From contig JAEXTK010000050.1 in the NCBI GenBank assembly GCA_023406985.1, positions 1 to 8,158 on the forward strand: a stretch of DNA of 8,158 bases, read 5' to 3'. The notes below the pieces were generated by a model. The model was not told where the DNA came from. It ran no database searches and was given only the letters and a program-made list of their open reading frames with translations. Positions 1 through 4,412 of this stretch are shown in pieces. The stretch comes from Spirochaetota bacterium (GTDB taxonomy: Bacteria > Spirochaetota > Spirochaetia > Treponematales > Breznakiellaceae). Positions within the stretch are counted from its first letter, which is position 1. Every line of letters starts with the position of its first letter. A program made the position numbers and the translations under genes.

Positions 1-60
1 GCGGGGCCGCGCGTCGGCGGGGCCGCGCGTCGGCGGGGCCGCGCGTCGGCGGAGCCGCGC
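1..60. repeat. 16-bp GC-rich tandem repeat, 3.75 copies, cut by left edge
   Basis: Three identical copies of the 16-mer GCGGGGCCGCGCGTCG lie end to end (1-16, 17-32, 33-48), followed by 12 bases of a fourth copy with one G-to-A change. The array probably continues to the left of the window. The unit is not a multiple of three, so coding sequence through it would change frame at each copy. All forward frames are open here only because the sequence is nearly pure G+C, so I do not call a gene. The unit contains GGGCCGCGC, whose complement recurs at 1279-1287 and 8122-8130. Confidence 0.9.
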
Positions 61-88
61 TCCCTTCCCACGGGCCGGCCCGCCGGCG

Positions 89-94
89 TATCCT
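89..94 (+). promoter_or_regulatory. -10-like box TATCCT for a possibly leaderless DUF3820 transcript
   Basis: TATCCT fits the -10 pattern TANNNT and ends exactly six bases before the GTG start at 101, which places the expected transcription start on or next to the start codon. No Shine-Dalgarno sequence is present, since the six bases between are all C. A perfect 12-bp palindrome, CGGGCCGGCCCG (71-82), sits just upstream. I see no good -35 box. This is an inference from spacing only. Confidence 0.35.
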
Positions 95-100
95 CCCCCC

Positions 101-325
101 GTGAACGACGCCGAATTCCTCGTCAAGCTCGCGAACGCGCGGATGCCCTTCGGGAAGTACGCGGGTAGGCTCCTCATCGACCTGCCCGAACCCTACGTCG
201 TCTGGTTCGCCCACCAAGGGTGGCCGGACGGCGAACTCGGCGAGCAGCTCGCGGCGCTCTATTCGATCAAGGAGAACGGGCAGGAGGGGCTGCTCAGGCC
301 GCTCGTGCGGGGAGGCGGGCGATGA
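101..325 (+). CDS. DUF3820 family protein
   Basis: This 74-residue cytoplasmic protein matches the small DUF3820 family from end to end. Recognisable family signatures are MPFGKYAGRLLIDLPEPY at residues 15-32, VVWF (33-36), the downstream LGEQLAALYSIKENG segment (46-60) and GLLRPL (63-68). The length is typical. The biochemical role of the family is not established, and some members are labelled quorum-sensing-regulated virulence factors, so I assign no function. The start is GTG. It is the only sensible start because the family match begins a few residues later. There is no ribosome-binding site, but a -10-like box ends six bases upstream, suggesting a leaderless mRNA. The last four bases overlap the start of the next gene (ATGA), so the two are probably translationally coupled. 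Confidence 0.85.
   Translation: MNDAEFLVKLANARMPFGKYAGRLLIDLPEPYVVWFAHQGWPDGELGEQLAALYSIKENGQEGLLRPLVRGGGR
311..315 (+). promoter_or_regulatory. Ribosome-binding site (GGAGG) fixing the YqfO-like start
   Basis: GGAGG lies six bases before the ATG at 322, inside the end of the DUF3820 gene. It favours this start over longer upstream in-frame starts, which would encode an Arg/Ala-rich stretch unlike the family. Confidence 0.7.
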
Positions 326-702
326 CGGAGCGCGGCGCGGCGGACGGCGGGGCCGGCCGGGAAGCCGGTAGGTACGTGCTCGTCGTCTTCGTCCCGGCCG
401 GAGACGAGGAGGCGTTGCTCGAGGCCGTCTTCGCCGCGGGCGCGGGCCGGCTCGGGGACTACGACCGCTGCGCCTTCGTCTCCCGGGGCGAGGGGCGGTT
501 CCGGCCGCTCCGCGGCGCCGATCCCGCCATCGGCTCCGTCGGAAACGACGAGCGCGTGGCGGAGGTCCGGCTGGAATGCGTCGTGGCCGAGGCGGCGGTG
601 GACGCGGTGCTCGCGGCGGTCCGCGCCGCCCACCCCTACGAGGAACCGGCGATCTACCTCCATCGGCTGGACGATCGCTGCCTCAGGCGTCCCGGCGATT
701 GA
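322..702 (+). CDS. Stand-alone YqfO/NIF3-insert (CutA/PII-like) domain protein
   Basis: The product is 126 residues. About 17 poorly conserved N-terminal residues precede the alpha/beta domain otherwise found inserted in NIF3/YqfO proteins and also as a single-domain protein. Visible signatures are YVLVVFVPAGDEE (18-30), GAGRLGDYDRCAF (40-52), FRPLRGADPAIGSVG (60-74), the acidic strand ERVAEVRLE (77-85) and HPYEEPAIYLHRL (104-116). The fold is ferredoxin-like, related to CutA and PII, and usually trimeric. A physiological role is not established. The ATG at 322 is chosen for its GGAGG site and the 4-bp overlap with the DUF3820 gene. The 3' end overlaps the end of the opposite-strand nitroreductase by 20 bp. 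Family assignment is strong and function is open. Confidence 0.85.
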   Translation: MTERGAADGGAGREAGRYVLVVFVPAGDEEALLEAVFAAGAGRLGDYDRCAFVSRGEGRFRPLRGADPAIGSVGNDERVAEVRLECVVAEAAVDAVLAAVRAAHPYEEPAIYLHRLDDRCLRRPGD

Positions 703-1210
703 ACCAGGCGCGCTCCTCGAACCGCTTCTTCGGGTGATCGGCGGGGCGTTCGGCCGGGACGCCGACGGGCAGGACCGCCCGAACGCTCAGGCCCGCCGCC
801 ACGCCGAGCAGCTCCGCCAGGCGCTCCGCCCGCTGTTCCGATCGGAGCGCCCCGTCGATCCAGACGCTCGCGTACCCCAAGGCCGTGATCGCGAGCAGGA
901 GATTCTCCGTCGCCGCCGCGTAGTCCTCCACGCCGAAGCGGTAGTCCTCGCCCGGGGAACCGTCCGCGTCCATGATCACCGCGATGAGGGCGGGCGCTTC
1001 GGCCAGCCGCGGCTTGCCCATGATGTCCGCCGCCTTCCCGATGAGCGCCGGATCGTCGACGATCGCGAAGCTCGTGGTCTGCGCGTTGTACCCCGACGGC
1101 GCGCGGATGCCCGCCTCCACGATCCTCCGCAGGTCCTCCCGGGGGACGGAGCTCTTCAGGAACGGGCCGCGGTAACTGTGCCGCGCTTCGATGGCCGCAA
1201 AAAGATCCAT
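683..1210 (-). CDS. Nitroreductase family protein (FMN-dependent)
   Basis: This 175-residue protein fits the small flavin (FMN) nitroreductase family, which uses NAD(P)H to reduce nitro compounds, quinones or flavins, normally as a dimer. Visible signatures are the N-terminal IEARHSYRGPF (7-17), which binds FMN phosphate, then IRAPSGYNAQTTSFAIV (35-51), AAATENLLLAITALGYASVWIDG (98-120) and the C-terminal VLPVGVPAERP (146-156) with KKRFEERAWFN (161-171). Length is usual for the compact subgroup. The true substrate cannot be read from sequence. The frame is open upstream to 1327, but that extension would translate the hairpin repeats and has no family match, so ATG 1210 is chosen. No convincing ribosome-binding site precedes it. 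The gene is transcribed alone, converging on the YqfO-like gene and overlapping it by 20 bp. Confidence 0.88.
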   Translation of the reverse strand: MDLFAAIEARHSYRGPFLKSSVPREDLRRIVEAGIRAPSGYNAQTTSFAIVDDPALIGKAADIMGKPRLAEAPALIAVIMDADGSPGEDYRFGVEDYAAATENLLLAITALGYASVWIDGALRSEQRAERLAELLGVAAGLSVRAVLPVGVPAERPADHPKKRFEERAWFNRRDA

Positions 1211-1233
1211 GCCGCTGAGTGTGCAGGAAACCG

Positions 1234-1284
1234 CGCTTGCGAGCAAGCGGCGCTTGCGAGCAAGCGGCGCTCGCGGGCGCGCGG
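1234..1284. repeat. Tandem 17-bp hairpin repeat between divergent genes
   Basis: Two identical copies of CGCTTGCGAGCAAGCGG (1234-1250, 1251-1267) are followed by a degenerate third copy (1268-1284, starting CGCTCGCGGGC). A still weaker relative may follow to about 1300. Each perfect copy is itself a palindrome with a 7-bp stem (CGCTTGC/GCAAGCG) around GA. The array lies between the nitroreductase start (1210) and the FecR gene start (1346). It could be a REP-like element, a protein-binding array or simple expansion. It is not a terminator, because both neighbouring genes point away and no T-tract follows. Confidence 0.85.
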
Positions 1285-1333
1285 CCCTCGCGGCCTTCGG
1301 CGCTAGTACGTGGACGCCGCGCCCCAAGAGCGA

Positions 1334-1339
1334 TAGACT
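1334..1339 (+). promoter_or_regulatory. -10-like box TAGACT for a possibly leaderless FecR-domain gene
   Basis: TAGACT fits TANNNT and ends six bases before the ATG at 1346, the same geometry as the box before the DUF3820 gene. The six intervening bases (TCATAC) contain no Shine-Dalgarno sequence, and none is seen further upstream. A clear -35 box is not visible. This is inferred from spacing only. Confidence 0.35.
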
Positions 1340-1345
1340 TCATAC

Positions 1346-2011
1346 ATGAGAATCATTCCGATCGTTGCCGTGGGAACCCTCGCGTTCCTCACGCTTACCT
1401 CGGCGGCCCAGCAGGACGTGTCGCGTCCCGCCGCGACGGGAAAGCCCGTCGTCGGTGAGGTCGTCTACCTCGAAGGCTCGGTGCAGATCGACGGCAAGGA
1501 GGCCGAAATCGGCCAGAAGCTCCGATCGATCGTCACCGTGGTGACCGGCCCCGCCGCCTCGTGCGAGTTCACCTTCGCCGGGAAGAACGCCGTGCGGGTC
1601 GCGCAGAACGCGCGCGCCACGATCGACTTCTCCAAGGCAGTCGTGGATATCGACTTGGCCGCGGGCGGCGTCACGTCGGTGCTCCGGAAGCTCCAGACGG
1701 CGGCGGGAAACGACGCGTTCAGGATCAGGACCCAGACCGCCGTCGCCGGCGTCCGCGGGACTTCCTTCTGCGTGTGGGCCGACGACTCGAGCACCTACGT
1801 CTGCTCCTGCAACGGCACGGTGCACACCGAGGACGCGGCGGGCGGCAACGCGTTCGCGACCACGGCGGCCCACCACTCCGCGCGCTTCTATCGCAAGGCG
1901 GGCGCGGGCATCGCGGTGGAAGAGGCCGGCATCCAATTCCACACCGACGAGAGCGTGAGCGCCCTCGCCGCCCGGATCGGGGAGAAGATCGATTGGAGCG
2001 TCCCGGACTGA
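1346..2011 (+). CDS. Secreted FecR-domain protein
   Basis: The product is 221 residues. Residues 1-21 form a signal peptide (MRIIP, a hydrophobic core, then TSAAQ) with no lipobox cysteine, so the mature protein is expected outside the cytoplasmic membrane. Residues 35-160 look like a FecR beta-rich domain: VVGEVVYLEGSVQIDG (35-50), IGQKL, a VVTGPAASCEF strand, KNAVRVAQNARATIDF, and the hallmark TAVAGVRGTSFCV (131-143). Unlike FecR of iron uptake, it lacks an N-terminal cytoplasmic anti-sigma segment, and no sigma gene is adjacent, so I do not call it a sigma regulator. The mature part has Cys73, Cys142, a Cys153-Ser-Cys155-Asn-Gly motif and His176-His177, which might bind metal or form disulfides. 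Function is unknown. The start has no ribosome-binding site. Only 11 bp separate its stop from the convergent DUF2000 gene. Confidence 0.8.
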   Translation: MRIIPIVAVGTLAFLTLTSAAQQDVSRPAATGKPVVGEVVYLEGSVQIDGKEAEIGQKLRSIVTVVTGPAASCEFTFAGKNAVRVAQNARATIDFSKAVVDIDLAAGGVTSVLRKLQTAAGNDAFRIRTQTAVAGVRGTSFCVWADDSSTYVCSCNGTVHTEDAAGGNAFATTAAHHSARFYRKAGAGIAVEEAGIQFHTDESVSALAARIGEKIDWSVPD

Positions 2012-2022
2012 GACCCGCCGGA

Positions 2023-2424
2023 TCAACGGAACAGGGGCAGGGATCCCGTGAGCCGTTTGAGGTCCGCCTTTTCCCCGGCTAGGACGATGCCGACGTAGCC
2101 GAGCTCCGCCCCGCCGATCCCCGCCAGATCGCGGGCGTAGGTTCCATAATCGCGGGCGGCGCGCGCGACGTGGGTAAAATCCGCCATCCAGATCCCGCGA
2201 GCCGTACGCGCCGTTTCCCGCAACCGGCCCAGGGCCGCGGCATCGAGCGCGAGTATCGGGAGGGGTACCGACGTGATGCCCCGATGCGGGCTCCCGTCCC
2301 GATCGCACACGTCGTTCCCCACGTACTCGGGAAAACGCTTGCCGACGCTCATCGCGAGCACGGCCGCGGCATTCGCCGCCAGACCGGGCGGCAACGAACT
2401 ATCCAAAACGATCGCGAAGGTCAT
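2023..2424 (-). CDS. DUF2000 family protein
   Basis: This 133-residue cytoplasmic protein matches DUF2000 over its full length. The family is structurally related to peptidyl-tRNA hydrolase 2 but has no proven activity. Visible landmarks are FAIVLDSSLPPGLAANAAAVLA (3-24), VGNDVCDRDGSPHRGI (35-50), PLPILALD (54-61), the ADFTHVARAARDYGTYA segment (81-97) and the terminal KRLTGSLPLFR (123-133). It starts 21 bp after the AraC-family regulator stop and has a strong GGAGG site (2431-2435) six bases before ATG. It is therefore the last gene of the leftward operon. DUF2000 genes often sit beside AraC-type regulators in my recollection, which suggests a functional pair, but the ligand or substrate is unknown. 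No terminator is visible in the 11 bp before the convergent FecR-domain gene. Confidence 0.87.
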   Translation of the reverse strand: MTFAIVLDSSLPPGLAANAAAVLAMSVGKRFPEYVGNDVCDRDGSPHRGITSVPLPILALDAAALGRLRETARTARGIWMADFTHVARAARDYGTYARDLAGIGGAELGYVGIVLAGEKADLKRLTGSLPLFR

Positions 2425-2445
2425 GCGTATCCTCCGCGCGGAAGC

Positions 2446-3261
2446 CTACCGGGGAGGGAGCGTGGAATCTTGCACGAAATTGTCGTTCGCGCGGGCCCAG
2501 GCCGCGGGCGTCATGCCCACGAGGCGGACGAAGTGCCGCGAAAGGTGGCTTTGGTCGGTGAAGCCCGCTTCCAGGGCCGCGTCCGCGGGCGAGCGCCCCG
2601 CGGCCAGGAGTTCCTTGGTACGGGCTATCCTGAGGCAGAGGACCCACGCGTGGGGCGGCATCCCGTATTCCCGCCTGAAGGCGCGGATGAAGGCCGGCGC
2701 GTCCAAGCCGAGGGGGCGGGCGAGCTCCTCCACGTGCGGGGGACGCCGCGGACTACCCGCGAGCCGCGCCGCGGCGGCCGCGATCGCGGGCTTGGGCAGG
2801 GAGAGCCGGCCGGGGCGCGACGAGCCCTCGTGCAGGGCGAGATGGCCGAGGAGGGCGCGGGCGTTCCGGAGGGACCGGGCTTCCGCGAACAGCGCGCGGC
2901 ACTCCGCGCAGGCGCGGGCGACCACGACCGCTTCCGAAGGGCGGGACGCGGGTACGGCAGCCGCGCCGCCGTCCTCCACGAGGAGCAAGTCGTAGGACCA
3001 GTGGCCCTTCCTGTCCGGATTGCAGACGTGCGGGAGGAAGGGCGGAATGCGTACGATGTCGCCCGCGGCGACCTCGTACCACGCGGAGCCGATCCGGGCC
3101 CGGCTCGTGCCGCGATGGACGAGGGCTACGGACCATTCGGGATGGAAGTGGAGCCGGAAGGCCCGCTCGAACCCCCGTATGGCCTTGGCTTCCGCGAGGC
3201 GCGGCGCGTCGGCCGCTTGGGCCCCGGCCGCGGCAGCCTCGTTATCGGCGCCGTACGGCAT
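2446..3261 (-). CDS. AraC-family transcriptional regulator
   Basis: The product is 271 residues. Residues 30-95 form an AraC-type cupin ligand-binding domain, seen in LHFHPEWSVALVHRG (37-51), a DIVRIPPFLPHVCNP strand pair (68-82) and the aromatic WSYDLLLVE (88-96). Residues about 165-262 carry the two helix-turn-helix motifs: PHVEELARPLGLDAPAFIRA (175-194) and PADAALEAGFTDQSHLSRHF (225-244), the latter followed by the typical GMTPAAW. It should bind DNA in response to a small ligand that cannot be identified. The ATG at 3261 lies inside the end of the metallophosphoesterase gene (20-bp overlap), with only a weak GGA before it, so translation may be coupled to that gene. A shorter start would cut into the cupin region. 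The DUF2000 gene follows after 21 bp. Family assignment is confident and the regulon is unknown. Confidence 0.9.
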   Translation of the reverse strand: MPYGADNEAAAAGAQAADAPRLAEAKAIRGFERAFRLHFHPEWSVALVHRGTSRARIGSAWYEVAAGDIVRIPPFLPHVCNPDRKGHWSYDLLLVEDGGAAAVPASRPSEAVVVARACAECRALFAEARSLRNARALLGHLALHEGSSRPGRLSLPKPAIAAAAARLAGSPRRPPHVEELARPLGLDAPAFIRAFRREYGMPPHAWVLCLRIARTKELLAAGRSPADAALEAGFTDQSHLSRHFVRLVGMTPAAWARANDNFVQDSTLPPR

Positions 3262-4384
3262 ATTCCAATCGATTCAAGGTGGAGACCGAGCCGCCCGGAT
3301 CGACGCCCTTGAGCAGGACGACTTCCCGATTCCGGTGGTGCTCCACCTCCACGAAGGTCGGCATCTTCTTTCCCGAAGCGCGTTCCGCGCAGTCCGGGCA
3401 CCCGAAGCCGGTGTTGGCGTACACGCCTTCCCGCGGGTAGTGATCGGCGACCAGGAGGGGCCCGTGGGTGTGGCCCATGATGACGATGGGCGCTTCGGTC
3501 GCGATGCGCTCCTCGGCGGCCCGCTGCAGCGAGTTCGTCGCGTCCGCGACGAGGTAGGCGAGGTCCTCCCCCGCCCGACGCCAGAGATCGCGATGGGCGG
3601 CGGGGATGGAGGAGGCCGCCCGCTCCGAACCGTCCTCGAGCGTGAAGGACGTCCGGCTCCGATCCGTGCCGGCGAAGAAGAGGAATTGGTCGAGGAGGGC
3701 TTCGGCCAGCTCTTCCTTGCCGAGCGCCAGTTCCATGAGTTCCTTCGCGGCGAAGGCCGCCGAGGCGAAGCTGAGCACGGGCTCTCCGGCTCCTTCCAAT
3801 TCCGGCGCGCAGGCCGCGCCCGATTCGGCGAGTTTCCGCGCGCAGATCTCCGCGAGGATACGGGAGACGTACGATCCGAACGGCGGATCGTCCGCCGAGC
3901 GATGCGACGCGGGCCTGAACAGCAGAGAATGGAAATGCCCGTGCTCGGCGAGGATATTCCCGGACCGGAAGACGGCGTTGGCCACGGGATCGGCATTCCC
4001 CGCGACGCGCCGCCCGCACCGCCCTTCCAGGACGGCGTTGATCGCGTCGACCGACACGAACTGGTCGTGGTTGCCGTTGACGTACGTGACCGTTCCCCGC
4101 ATCGAACCGAAGAGGGAGATGAAATCGCCGCCGTTCCCCTCCTCGAAGAGGCCGGGATTGGCCGTTATGGCTTCCGCGACGGTGAACGGCCGGCGATCGG
4201 GAGGCACGGCCAGCGGATCGAAGATGTCCCCGAGGAGCACGAGGTCCCGGATGTCGCGGCGGCGGCCGTACAGGTACCGGAGGATGGTCCGTAGGTCCGC
4301 CTCGTGGTAGCGGCTCTGATACAGGCACGGGCTCGACCCGTCTCCGATATGGAGATCGCTCAAGAAGAACGACCGCTCCGGCAT
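3242..4384 (-). CDS. Calcineurin-like metallophosphoesterase
   Basis: This 380-residue protein has the full two-metal motif series in order: SDLHIGD (9-15; Asp10, His12), LLGDIFD (50-56; Asp53), VNGNHDQ (102-108; Asn105, His106), AEHGHFHS (147-153; His148 or His150) and MGHTHGP (303-309; His305, His307). This is the signature of calcineurin-like phosphoesterases, including cyclic-nucleotide phosphodiesterases and UDP-diacylglucosamine hydrolases. Between the fourth and fifth motifs lies a long Ala/Leu-rich helical insertion (about 155-298), which makes the protein roughly 100 residues longer than a minimal enzyme. A Cys-Pro-Asp-Cys pair (329-332) follows the last motif. No signal peptide or TM segment is seen. 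The frame is open upstream to 4657 inside the cyclase gene, but that part is low-complexity Ser/Arg/Pro. ATG 4384 has an ideal AAGGAG (4390-4395) five bases away. It starts 28 bp after the cyclase stop, so cAMP hydrolysis is an attractive but unproven role. Confidence 0.88.
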   Translation of the reverse strand: MPERSFFLSDLHIGDGSSPCLYQSRYHEADLRTILRYLYGRRRDIRDLVLLGDIFDPLAVPPDRRPFTVAEAITANPGLFEEGNGGDFISLFGSMRGTVTYVNGNHDQFVSVDAINAVLEGRCGRRVAGNADPVANAVFRSGNILAEHGHFHSLLFRPASHRSADDPPFGSYVSRILAEICARKLAESGAACAPELEGAGEPVLSFASAAFAAKELMELALGKEELAEALLDQFLFFAGTDRSRTSFTLEDGSERAASSIPAAHRDLWRRAGEDLAYLVADATNSLQRAAEERIATEAPIVIMGHTHGPLLVADHYPREGVYANTGFGCPDCAERASGKKMPTFVEVEHHRNREVVLLKGVDPGGSVSTLNRLEYAVRRR

Positions 4385-4389
4385 GGGAA

Positions 4390-4395
4390 CTCCTT
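4390..4395 (-). promoter_or_regulatory. Ribosome-binding site AAGGAG of the metallophosphoesterase
   Basis: AAGGAG lies five bases before the ATG at 4384 and within the 28-bp gap after the cyclase stop. It decides the start against a much longer open frame that would overlap the cyclase gene. Confidence 0.75.
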
Positions 4396-4412
4396 CGATC
4401 GCGAAACCCGAC

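Noticed and set aside
1..60. CRISPR array
   Set aside because: The copies are directly contiguous with no spacers between them, so this is a simple tandem repeat.
220..321. Earlier in-frame start for the YqfO-like protein
   Set aside because: It lies inside the DUF3820 gene, encodes an Arg/Ala-rich segment and lacks the GGAGG spacing of ATG 322.
1211..1327. N-terminal extension of the nitroreductase
   Set aside because: It would translate the hairpin repeats into an Arg/Ala-rich stretch. The family match begins right at ATG 1210.
1346..2011. FecI/FecR-type sigma and anti-sigma pair with the ECF factor at 7357
   Set aside because: The genes are more than 5 kb apart, and the FecR-domain protein has a plain signal peptide without a cytoplasmic anti-sigma part or TM anchor.
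3881..3897. Inverted repeat with 7-bp stem inside the metallophosphoesterase gene
   Set aside because: It is short, in coding sequence and of a size expected by chance in GC-rich DNA. It has no link to a gene boundary.
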